From the NCBI GenBank assembly GCA_963719025.1, contig CAVRBK010000075.1, forward strand, positions 1 through 64,000: a stretch of DNA of 64,000 nt. The letters are read 5' to 3'. This document shows positions 54,059 through 63,289 of the stretch, in pieces. This stretch comes from Thiosocius sp963719025. Lineage in GTDB: Bacteria; Pseudomonadota; Gammaproteobacteria; Chromatiales; Chromatiaceae. The notes below the pieces were generated by a model. The model made no database searches. It was not told the origin of the DNA and saw only the letters and a list, made by a program, of their open reading frames with translations. The position numbers and the translations under genes are program-made. How positions within the stretch are numbered: the first letter of the stretch is position 1; each line of letters begins with the position of its first letter.

Positions 54059-57000
54059 TCAGGCCGGGTTCTGGATACTGGCGAGACGGGTGTTCATAAC
54101 GCCGTAGTACACGACCGGAATCACGATCAGGGTCAGGATCGTCGACACGAACAGACCGAAGATCAGCGATACCGCCAGTCCGGAAAAGATCGGGTCATCG
54201 AGAATGAAGAAGGCCCCGGCCATCGCCGCCAGACCGGTCAGCACGATCGGCTTGGCCCGCACCGCCGCCGAACGCACCACCGCGCGATCTAACGGCATGC
54301 CCTCGCGCACCTGCTGATTGATGAAATCGACCAGAAGGATCGAGTTACGCACGATGATGCCGGCCAGCGCGATCATGCCGATCATCGACGTGGCGGTGAA
54401 CTGCCCTGCCCCGGTCAGCATCTGCATGATGGCGTGCCCGGGCAGGATGCCGATCACGGTCAGCGGGATCGGTGCCATGATCACCAGCGGCACCAGGTAG
54501 GAACGGAACTGCGCCACCACCAGCAGGTAGATCAGCAGCAGGCCGACCGAGTAGGCGATACCCATGTCACGGAAGGTGTCGTAGGTGATCTGCCATTCAC
54601 CGTCCCACTTGATGCTGTAGTCGTAGGGATTGAGCGGCTGCGACAACATCCACTGCTCGGGTCCGTTATCGGCCTCCAGCCGGTCGGAGATCTCGAACAG
54701 GCCGTACAGCGGGCTGTCGGTCACCCCGGCCATGTCACCGGTCACGTAGACCACCGGCAGCAGATCCTTGTGCTGGATGCTGAACTCGCGCACCGACGGC
54801 ACCACCACCGCAACCTCCGACAGGGGCACCAGGGCGCCCGCCTCACTGCGCACCTTGAGGGCCAGCACCTGCGACAGGTCGGCCCGGTCCTGCTGGCTGT
54901 AACGCACCCGGATCGGCACCGCGTACTTGTAGTGCCCGGCATGCAGGTAGCTCATGTCCTCGCCACCCAGCGCGATACCCAGGGCATCGACCACGGCACT
55001 CTGCGGCAGCGCCAGGCGCGATGCCTTGGCCCGATCGACCAGCACCACGCCCTTCTCCGACGGATACTCGACCGAGTCGTCGACATCGATGATGTCCGGC
55101 GTGGTTTCGAAGACCTCGCGCAACGCCTTGGCGACCGCGATCTGGCCCTCGTAGTCGAGGCCGTAGACCTCGGCAACCAGCGGTGACATCACCGGCGGGC
55201 CCGGCGGCACCTCGACGATCTTGGCATTGCCGCCATAGCGCAGGGCGATCTCCTGCACCGGCACACGTACCGCCAGGGCCATCTCGTGGCTCTTGCGCTC
55301 GCGCTGCTTTGCATCGGTCAGGTTGACCTGGATATCGCCCGAGGTGGGCACCCTCGCGCAGGTAGTACTGGCGCACCAGACCATTGAAGCTGATCGGCGC
55401 GGCGGTGCCCGAATACACCTGGTAATCGGTGACCTCGGGCACCGTCGCCAGGTAGGCACCGATCTCGTTCAGCACCCGCGTGGTGCGTTCCAGGCTGGTG
55501 CCCTCCGGCATGTCCAGCACCACCTGGAACTCCGACTTGTTGTCGAACGGCAGCATCTTGAGGATCACCGCCTTGTTGACCACCAGCAAGACGGACAGGG
55601 CAATCAGGATCAGGATGCCGGCAAGCAGGAACCAGCGGTTGCGGTGCCCGCCGCGACCCAGCAGAAACGGCGACATCACGCGGTCGAAGAAACGTCTCGA
55701 GACGACCACCGCCGTCTTCGTGCCCAGCGTGTTCGGCAAACTTGTGCGCGACCCCTGCCAGCATGCGGTTGCTCATCCACGGCGTGAACACGAAGGCCAC
55801 CACCAGCGAGATCAGCATGCCGAGCGAGGCATTGATCGGGATCGGGCTCATGTAGGGCCCCATCAGGCCGGACACGAAGGCCATCGGCAGCAGCGCGGCG
55901 ATCACGGTGAAGGTCGCCAGGATGGTCGGGCCGCCGACCTCGTCGACCGCCGCGGGAATCGCGTCCAGCAGGCGTTTGGCCCCCATCGCCAGATGGCGGT
56001 GAATGTTCTCGACCACCACGATGGCGTCGTCCACCAGGATGCCGATCGAGAAGATCAGGGCGAACAGCGATACCCGGTTCAGGGTGAAACCCCAGGCCCA
56101 GGAGGCGAACAGGGTGATGGCCAGGGTCACCACGACCGCCGAACCGACGATGATCGCCTCGCGCCAGCCGAGCGCCAGCAGCACCAGCAGCACCACCGAG
56201 GCGGTGGCGAACACCAGCTTGGTGATCAGCTTCTTGGCCTTGCTGTCGGCGGTCGCACCGTAGTTGCGGGTGACCTGGACCCCGATATCGTCCGGGATGT
56301 AGATACCCTCGAGCTGTTCGAATCGATCGATCACGCGCTTGGCGATCTCGACCGCATTGGTGCCCGGCTTCTTGGCGATCGCCAGGGTTACCGCGGGGGC
56401 CTCGACCGCCGCGCGCAACGCATCATCCTGGCTAGCCGGGCCGGCCGCGGTCCAGACATAGGTCGATGGCTCGTCCGGCCCATGTTGAACGGTCGCCACA
56501 TCGCGCAGGAATACCGGCTTGCCGTCATGCACGCCGACCACGAGATCCTCGATCTCGTCGGCATGACTGAGGAATACGCCGGCCTGGACCAGCAGTTCGT
56601 TGTCGTCCGCCAGCACCCGGATGTTGTCACGCGTCACGTTGGCCGCCTGCAACGCCAGGCGCAGATCGCGCGGATCGAGACCGTGCGAGGCCAGCGCCTG
56701 CGGATCGAGCAGCACCGCGACCACGTGGTCGGTCGCGCCGATCGTGTAGATGTCGCGCGTACCGGGTACCCGCTTGAGTTCGGACTCGATGGCATGTGCG
56801 ACCTGCCCCAGCTCGAAGGCCCCGGTCTGCGGATCCTCGGCCCACAGGGTGACCGTGACGATCGGCACATCGTCGATGCCCTTGGGTTTGACGATCGGCG
56901 TGCCCACACCCGCGCCGGGCGGCAGCCAGTCCTGGTTCGACATGATCTTGCTGTACAGGCGCACGATGGCGTCGGTACGGTCTTCGCCGACCAGGTACTG

Positions 57001-57297
57001 CACGGTCAGGATCGCCATTCCCGGCATGGAGGTCGAAAAGACATGCTCGATGCCATCGATCTCATCCAGCACCTGCTCGGCCGGCGAGGCCACCAGGCTC
57101 TCGACCTCGCGCGCCGAGGCGCCCGGGAAGGGGATGAAGACATTGGCGAAGGTCACGTTGATCTGCGGCTCTTCCTCGCGCGGCGTGACCAGGACCGCGA
57201 ACACTCCCAGCAGGAGACCGACCAGCGCCAGCAGCGGCGTTATCTGGGTCGACTGGAAGCGTTGCGCGATCGAACCCGAAAAGCTCAGTTTACTCAT
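54059..57297 (-). CDS. RND efflux pump inner-membrane permease, two frameshifts
   Basis: A proton-driven trimeric exporter of the AcrB/CusA superfamily, about 1080 residues. It contains NVFIPFPGASAREVESLVAS with AEQVLDEIDGIEHVFSTSMP, VLVDDAIVVVENIHRHLAMG for the TM4 Asp pair region, and the second-half repeat IALAGIIVRNSILLVDFINQ. One extra base lies near 55735-55745 and another shift near 55350. Substrate is not evident; the TM4 pattern is nearer drug or hydrophobe exporters than metal pumps. The start overlaps the adaptor stop by four bases. No outer-membrane channel gene is in the window. Confidence 0.92.
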
Positions 57298-58359
57298 GAA
57301 CCACCTGCGCCTTGCCGTTGCGCCTTCAACAGGATGCCGGCCGCCACCGGGTCGGTCGCGATCAGCTCACCCTCGTCCAGCCCGGACAGCACGCTGACAT
57401 GCTGCGGGCCGGCGGGGGAACCGAGCCGGATATGCCGGAAATGCACCAGGCCGTCGCCATTGACGCTGTACACGCCGACCACCTCGGAGCGCAGCACGAC
57501 GGCCGACAGCGGTATCACCAGGCTGCGTTCGCTGCCCGAGACGAAAGCCGACCTTGACGTACATGCCGGGGAAAACGTTCTCGACCCCGTCAGGCAGTTG
57601 CAGCCGCACCTTGAAGGTATCGGAACGCGGATCGGCCACCGGAAACACCGTCACCTCTTCGGCCGCCACCCAGGTGCTGCCGATCTTGGCCTGCGCCTTG
57701 CGCTGGGCGCGGATCGAATCGATCAGGTTCTGCGGCACATCGACCGAGATCCGCATGCTGTCGAGCGACAGTCCGGTCATCAGGCGCCGTCCCGGCTGTG
57801 CGGTCTCGCCGACCTCGATCAGGCGCTCGGTGACGATGCCGTTGTACGGCGCCCTGACCCGCGTGTAATCGAGTTGCTGCCGAGCCTGTTGCAACGGCGC
57901 CTCTGCCGCCTGTTCGGCCGCGCGCGTCTGGTTACGTGCCGCGGTCGCCTTGTCCATATCGGCCTTGGAGACCGCCTGCTTCGCGAACACACCGCGGATC
58001 CGCTGGTACTCCTTCTCGGCATCCTGCCGCTGGGCACTGGCCGCACGCAGGTTGGCCTCGGCCTGCTTCACACTCGACTGCTGTTCACTGTCATCGAGCA
58101 CCACGATCACGTCGCCCTGGCGGACGTAGTCGTCGACATCGAAACTGACCTCAGTCACCCGTCCGGAGGTCTGCGCCGAGACCGTGCTGCGGTTGGTCGC
58201 CTCGGCCACCCCGTCGAGACGGTAGACGCGCGGCAGTTCGGCCAATGCCACGGGCACGGTCTGCAATCCTTCCTGTGGCGCTTCGTCGGCGGCATGGGTG
58301 ACGCTGGCAAGTACGAGCAGCGCGACAAGGCGGGAAAGCCTTCTCAAGAGTCCGGTCAT
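57294..58359 (-). CDS. RND efflux periplasmic adaptor (membrane fusion protein), one frameshift
   Basis: About 354 residues with a signal peptide (SRLVALLVLASVTHA). The barrel-sandwich halves are VSAQTSGRVTEVSFDVDDYV with GDVIVVLDD, and LDYTRVRAPYNGIVTERLIE. A coiled-coil hairpin lies between (AEKEYQRIRGVFAKQAVSKA in close form). The beta barrel and membrane-proximal domains follow. One extra base near 57535-57545 splits the last third (SERSLVIPLSAVVLRSE). First gene of a two-gene operon with the pump. Confidence 0.9.
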
Positions 58360-58390
58360 CGAATCCGTCCTGAATAAATAATTAATCTCT

Positions 58391-58419
58391 TATATAGAGT
58401 GTGGTATCGCTATGTGCAA
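58391..58419 (-). promoter_or_regulatory. sigma-70-like promoter of the RND operon
   Basis: On the minus strand TTGCAC (58414-58419) and TATATA (58391-58396) are 17 bases apart, 32 bases upstream of the adaptor ATG in an AT-rich gap. No regulator gene adjoins it. Confidence 0.65.
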
Positions 58420-58510
58420 GTTTTTACCGGAAAAATTGCCCCCCGTCCGGATGCGACGCGCAACCGTGCTGCGGCGGTCCGGCAACGCCGATCCAGCGCC
58501 TGCCGGCGGA

Positions 58511-59587
58511 TCAGCCGAGGTGCGGTCGGCCCAGAAATGCCGAGGTCTGCATCTCGGTCAGACGACTGACGGTGCGCTGAAACTCGAAGGCCAGGCGCTC
58601 GCCGATGTACAGCCTGTTTGGCAGGGCCTCGGCACTGATCACGAGCTTGACCCGGCGGTCATAGAACTCGTCGACCAGGAAGATGAAACGCCGCGTGCGG
58701 TCATCGCGGGAACCGCCCATGATCGGGATATCCGACATGAACACGGTCTGGTGACAACGCGCCAGCTCGATGTAGTCATGCTGGCTGCGCGGCGGTCCGC
58801 ACAGGGCCTCGAAATCGAACCAGACCATATCCTCCGCACGCCGCCGGTAGGGCATGACGCGACCGTTCACCAGCAGGTCGCCCGGTCCGTCAGACTCGGT
58901 ATTGGCCAGGCGCTGAAACTCGGCGTCCAGTATGGCATCGGTGTCGGCTCCCAGCGGCGTGTGATACACACGCGCCTGCTCCAACACCATTTTACGGTAG
59001 TCGCGATCGCCTCCGAGTTCCTTCACCTGCGTAAAGTTGTTCAGCAGCTCGATCGCCGGCAGGAAACTGGCGCGCTGGATACCGTCGCGGTACAGGCCAT
59101 CCGGCACCACGTTTGACGTGGTGATCAGCACGATCCCCTCGTCGAACAGACTGCGCAACAGGCCGGCGAGGATCACCGCATCGCCGATATCGACCACGTG
59201 AAACTCATCCAGGCAGAGCACACGCCATTCGCGCGCCATGCGTGCCGCGACCAGCTTCAAGGGATCGGCCTTGCCCCTGACGACGCCCAGTTCACTATGT
59301 ACCAGCTGCATGAAGCGGTGAAAATGAAAACGCGCCTTGCTGACCCCGTGCAGGTTATCGTGGAACAGATCCATCAGCCAGGTCTTGCCACGGCCTACCC
59401 CGCCCCATAGGTAAACCCCTTTCAGCGGTGGCGCGGCCGCCTTGAACCAGCGCCGCCAACCCTGCTCTACCGGCTGTGCGACCTCGTCCATCACGCGCTG
59501 CAGCGCAACCAGGGCCTCACGCTGATGGTCATCGGCGCCAAGTCCTTCGGCGGCAAGTTTTGCTTCGTAGAGAGTTTGCAGTGACAT
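58511..59587 (-). CDS. zapE: cell division ATPase ZapE (AFG1 family)
   Basis: 358 residues, intact. The P-loop is GVYLWGGVGRGKTWLMDLFH, Walker B is LCLDEFHVVDIGDAVILAGL, sensor-like ITTSNVVPDGLYRDGIQRA follows, and the AFG1 signature FIFLVDEFYDRRVKLVISAE is near the end. In E. coli ZapE acts at the division ring under stress. Downstream of the ArsR gene on the same strand with a 102-base gap. Confidence 0.93.
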   Translation of the reverse strand: MSLQTLYEAKLAAEGLGADDHQREALVALQRVMDEVAQPVEQGWRRWFKAAAPPLKGVYLWGGVGRGKTWLMDLFHDNLHGVSKARFHFHRFMQLVHSELGVVRGKADPLKLVAARMAREWRVLCLDEFHVVDIGDAVILAGLLRSLFDEGIVLITTSNVVPDGLYRDGIQRASFLPAIELLNNFTQVKELGGDRDYRKMVLEQARVYHTPLGADTDAILDAEFQRLANTESDGPGDLLVNGRVMPYRRRAEDMVWFDFEALCGPPRSQHDYIELARCHQTVFMSDIPIMGGSRDDRTRRFIFLVDEFYDRRVKLVISAEALPNRLYIGERLAFEFQRTVSRLTEMQTSAFLGRPHLG

Positions 59588-59689
59588 GGCGCGCTAGCTT
59601 GCCAGCCGCTCAGCGCCTTAGGAAGGGGCGATCAGCATTGACTATTTGCATAGTCAGGGACGGCACGGCCCGGGGGACGCGGGGCAAGT

Positions 59690-60028
59690 TCAGCTGCCCG
59701 GATAGCGGTCGTCGAGATTCGCCGGGCAGAGCACGCTGCGCATCGTGCCGACCAGCTCCAGCAGTTTGCCGTTACGGATACGGTAGTAGATGCGGTTGGC
59801 CTCCTTGCGCGAGGTCACGATGTTCTTGTTGCGCAGCTGCTCGAGGTGCTGCGAGATATTGCTTTGCGAGGTCCCCGTCTGCTCGACGATCTCGCCGACC
59901 GACAGCTCGCGGTCACCCAGGGTACACAGGATCTTCCAGCGCAGAGGATGCGCCATGGCCTTCAGCGCATTGGCGGTCATGGTCGGATCTTCATCTGCCG
60001 GAAGATGCGGTTCATTCGGCTCTGTCAT
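59690..60028 (-). CDS. ArsR-family repressor with SqrR/BigR-like cysteine pair
   Basis: 112 residues with a winged helix (MAHPLRWKILCTLGDRELS, VEQTGTSQSNISQHLEQLRN, NRIYYRIRNGKLLELV). It has exactly two Cys, Cys35 in helix 2 and Cys101 near the C-terminus, 66 residues apart. SqrR (Cys41/Cys107) and BigR (Cys42/Cys108), as I recall them, have the same spacing and form a tetrasulfide bridge with persulfides. The ArsR metal box ELCVCDL is absent (ELSVGEI). A sulfane-sulfur sensor is therefore likely. Lies 17 bases after the response regulator gene. Confidence 0.85.
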   Translation of the reverse strand: MTEPNEPHLPADEDPTMTANALKAMAHPLRWKILCTLGDRELSVGEIVEQTGTSQSNISQHLEQLRNKNIVTSRKEANRIYYRIRNGKLLELVGTMRSVLCPANLDDRYPGS

Positions 60029-60045
60029 TACTTGCTCCTACAGAA

Positions 60046-60912
60046 TCAGCCCGCCGCACTGGAGGCCTCGGCCAGGTCAGAGACCTTGCGATAGCCCCGC
60101 ATGTTCTTGGCAATACAGATGATGTCGTCAATCGCGCCCTCGGCATTGCATACCGCGGTGCGGGAAAACAGGATCGGGAAACGCTCGCCGTTCTTGGCGA
60201 TAAAGGCGGCATCGATGTCGCGCAGCGCGCCGGTCCGGATCAGCGCCTCGAGCCAGGTGCCCATGAAGGCATCGGCCTGCTCCTGCCCCTCTTCCTCGAA
60301 CACGTCGCCGATCGACATGCCGATCAGTTCGTCGCGAGGATACCCGAGCATCGCGCAGGCGGCCGGATTGACTTCACGAATCACGCCGTCCGGGGTCAGC
60401 ACCAGCAGGGCCTCACCCATATGGCTCAGGATGTTCTCCAGGTACTGCTTGGCCTGCGCCAGTTCGGCGGTACGCTGCGCAACCTTTTCCTCGAGCACCT
60501 GGTTGAGTTCGCGCTCTTTCTCGATCAGGCGAAAATAGGTGCTGATCTTGTTCAGGAACTGGTTGTCGTCGATCGGCTTGAGCAGGTAGTCGGCCGCGCC
60601 GACCTCGTAACCCTTGCGCTGAAAATCCTCGGTCTTGAACGCTGCCGTCAGAAAGATGATCGGGATATCACGGGTCTTCTTGCGCAGCTTGAGCATCTGC
60701 GCGGTCTCGAATCCGTCGACCTCGGGCATCTGCACATCGAGGATGATCAGATCGATATCGGGTTGCGTCTGGGCGATCTCCAGCGCCTCGGTGCCACTGC
60801 GGGCTTCGAGTATTTCGACGTCCATATGCTGTTCGACGAGCGCCCGCAACGTAAACAGATTATGTTCGTTGTCGTCGACCGCCAGCAGTTTGAATCCGGA
60901 ATAACGCTTCAT
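60046..60912 (-). CDS. response regulator with PAS output domain
   Basis: 288 residues. The receiver has LLAVDDNEHNLFTLRALVEQ, phospho-acceptor Asp in LIILDVQMPEVDGFE, and Lys in ADYLLKPIDDNQFLNKI. A helical linker (EVGAADYLL onward to VLEEKVAQRTAELAQAKQYL) leads to one PAS domain (GEALLVLTPDGVIREVNPAA, ARNG-like FIAKNGERFPILFSR). There is no DNA-binding or enzymatic output, so it probably works through protein contacts. The start at 60912 is seven bases from the kinase stop. Confidence 0.9.
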   Translation of the reverse strand: MKRYSGFKLLAVDDNEHNLFTLRALVEQHMDVEILEARSGTEALEIAQTQPDIDLIILDVQMPEVDGFETAQMLKLRKKTRDIPIIFLTAAFKTEDFQRKGYEVGAADYLLKPIDDNQFLNKISTYFRLIEKERELNQVLEEKVAQRTAELAQAKQYLENILSHMGEALLVLTPDGVIREVNPAACAMLGYPRDELIGMSIGDVFEEEGQEQADAFMGTWLEALIRTGALRDIDAAFIAKNGERFPILFSRTAVCNAEGAIDDIICIAKNMRGYRKVSDLAEASSAAG

Positions 60913-60919
60913 GGCTAAT

Positions 60920-63223
60920 CTACTCAGCAACGCCGGGCAGGTGTCGGGTCAGTACCTCTGACAGGGCCTTTGGATCGACCGGCATCACCACCAGGTCGTC
61001 GGCTCCACTTTTCAGGCAGGTCTCACGCGCGTCGTCCCCATCCGGCGGGACCAAACCGATCACTACCGTGCTCTCGCCCAGCTGCTCTCGCATTTTCTGG
61101 ATCGTAACACAGGCCCCATCGTCGGGCATGAGCGCGTCGATCAACAGAAAATCGACCCGTTCGAGCTCGTCGAGCGTCTCCAGTGCCTCTTCGAAGTCAT
61201 CGGCAAGATGCAGCGACATGTCCCAGTTGCACAGGATTCCGCTCAACTGCAGCTGGCTGCGTACATGCGGTTCCATCAGCAACACATGCAGGCCGGCCAG
61301 GCGACCCGGGGCCGGCACGACGACCTCGTCGGGCTCGTCCACGGCGGCCGGTTGCGCCGCGGCCGCCGGGGCGCCGTCGGTCGCGCACACCGCCGGCAGC
61401 AGCAGCGAAAACTCGGCGCCGTCACCCGGCTCGCTGGCCAGGCGGATCTCCCCGCTCAGCAGGTCTGCCAACTGGCGACTGATCGTCAGCCCGAGGCCGG
61501 TACCGCCGTAACGTCGACTGGTCGAACCGTCCGCCTGCTGGAAGGCCTCGAATATCGCCTCCTGCTTGGCATGCGGGATACCGATCCCGGTGTCTCTGAC
61601 CGACAGCATCAGGCAGAACGGCGCCGGCGCCAGGCCGGCCCTCAGCACCACCCGTCCCCTGGCCGTGAACTTGACCGCATTGGCCAGGAAGTTTTTCAGC
61701 ACCTGGCGCACCTTGTCGACGTCGGTCTCGATCTCGTCCGGTGTGCCGGGTTCGATCTCAACCACGAGCGACAGGCCCTTGTCATCGAACTGCGGGCCAA
61801 GCAGCAGGCGCAGGTCTTCCAGCAGATCCCTGATCCGCACGGTCTCGAGATGCAGATCGAGGCGCCCGGCCTCGATGCGCGACAGGTCGAGGATGTTGTC
61901 GATCAGTGCCTTCAGATCGCAGCCCGCCTTGTGGATCACGTCCGCCTGCTGACGCGACTCGTCTGCGAGATCGCTGTCCTGCGCCGCCAGCAGCTTGGAC
62001 AGCAGCAGGATGCTGTTCAACGGCGTGCGCAACTCATGACTGACATTGGCCAGGAACTCGGATTTGTAGCGGTTGGTGGCCTCGAGTTCGCGCGCATGCG
62101 CCCGCAGGTTGCGCGTCTGGCTGGCATGCGTATGCGACAGGCGGGTCAGGTCATTGGCCAACTGGCGCAGTTCTGGCGAACCCGACCAGTCGAACACCAC
62201 CGGCTTGTCCGACTCCAGGGTCTGCTGCACCCCTTCGGTCAGCTGGTTGCCGATACCCTCCGCGCGACGGGTGATCCAGCGCGCCACGATGAACTGGAAG
62301 ATCACCAGGCCAAGAATGATCAGCAAGACACGGATCACAATCTCGGTACGGAACACCTTCAGCGGCTCGTCGTCCACCGGCCGCCCCACCCACAGGGTAC
62401 CGCTGTCCAGCGTGCGGAACATCGGCATCCAGATTGCACGCCGGTCGCCCTCCTCCCACAACACCACGCGGTTGTCGGTGAAGGCGTCCGCCAGACCGGG
62501 GAAATCCGCGAACGCGCTGCTTTCCTGGGCCGGCTGATCGGGCAGTCGCAGGTAGCGGCCATCCTCGTGCACCCACAGGGTATCGTCATCGCGTCGCACC
62601 AGGCCGGCGACATCGAGGGTGATCGCAACCACGCCGATCGGCGGCTCATTGGGAACCGCGGACACGATCGGGCTGAGCAGTTGCAGGGTGAACACGCGGG
62701 CCGGATCGGCGGCATCGAGGTCGATCCGCAGCGGGCTCAACACCACGCTGCTGAGCCGTCCCGAGAGCATCATCGCGACCTGATCGGGCGGCACGCCGCG
62801 CATCCGCCGGGTGGTCGGTTGCCAGGCACCACTGGCCCTGTCGCGCTCCAGCCAGAAGCGCTCAACACCTTTTTCGTCGAGGAACAGGATTTCGGTGACA
62901 TCGCGTTCATCACCGAGGATGCGGTTGATCCATTGCGTATAGCGCGCCCGCGCCAGATCGATCTCGTTCTGGTCCATACTGCCGCTGTCGCCAACCAGGG
63001 CGCCCGGCTCGGGCAGCTTGGCCAGCAGGCGGACACTCGCATCGCGGCTGGCCAGGTGCTGGTCGAGATCGCTGAAATCGGCCCGCAGATTCTGCAGAAA
63101 GGCATGACGATAAAATAGATCGACGCGTTCCAGGATCAGCGGCAGGTTGATGACCACCGCCAACATCAGCGGGACCAGGCCAAACAGGAACAGAAACAGC
63201 AGGATACGCATGCGCAAAGACAT
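60920..63223 (-). CDS. hybrid sensor histidine kinase with C-terminal receiver
   Basis: 767 residues. TM1 is ILLFLFLFGLVPLMLAVVI. A periplasmic Cache-like sensor of about 255 residues follows (EILFLDEKGVERFWLERDRA, PPIGVVAITLDVAGLVRR), then TM2 VLLIILGLVIFQFIVARWI. HisKA His is in FLANVSHELRTPLNSILLLS; N box KFLANAVKFT-like, G boxes DTGIGIPHAK and GGTGLGLTIS. The last 130 residues are a receiver with Asp in VDFLLIDALMPDDGA. The ligand is unknown. First gene of kinase, response regulator, arsR, all on one strand. Confidence 0.93.
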   Translation of the reverse strand: MSLRMRILLFLFLFGLVPLMLAVVINLPLILERVDLFYRHAFLQNLRADFSDLDQHLASRDASVRLLAKLPEPGALVGDSGSMDQNEIDLARARYTQWINRILGDERDVTEILFLDEKGVERFWLERDRASGAWQPTTRRMRGVPPDQVAMMLSGRLSSVVLSPLRIDLDAADPARVFTLQLLSPIVSAVPNEPPIGVVAITLDVAGLVRRDDDTLWVHEDGRYLRLPDQPAQESSAFADFPGLADAFTDNRVVLWEEGDRRAIWMPMFRTLDSGTLWVGRPVDDEPLKVFRTEIVIRVLLIILGLVIFQFIVARWITRRAEGIGNQLTEGVQQTLESDKPVVFDWSGSPELRQLANDLTRLSHTHASQTRNLRAHARELEATNRYKSEFLANVSHELRTPLNSILLLSKLLAAQDSDLADESRQQADVIHKAGCDLKALIDNILDLSRIEAGRLDLHLETVRIRDLLEDLRLLLGPQFDDKGLSLVVEIEPGTPDEIETDVDKVRQVLKNFLANAVKFTARGRVVLRAGLAPAPFCLMLSVRDTGIGIPHAKQEAIFEAFQQADGSTSRRYGGTGLGLTISRQLADLLSGEIRLASEPGDGAEFSLLLPAVCATDGAPAAAAQPAAVDEPDEVVVPAPGRLAGLHVLLMEPHVRSQLQLSGILCNWDMSLHLADDFEEALETLDELERVDFLLIDALMPDDGACVTIQKMREQLGESTVVIGLVPPDGDDARETCLKSGADDLVVMPVDPKALSEVLTRHLPGVAE

Positions 63224-63289
63224 CTGTGCACCTTAGCGTCTGCGGCAGCGGATGAGAATCCCTTGAGGCTGCCTTACCGGAAACCACCC

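Noticed and set aside
55480..58377. Very long open frame (965 codons) on the plus strand opposite the RND pump and adaptor
   Set aside because: It lies antisense to two clear family matches; high GC leaves the opposite strand open. The translation has His/Arg/Gln-rich sequence with no domain.
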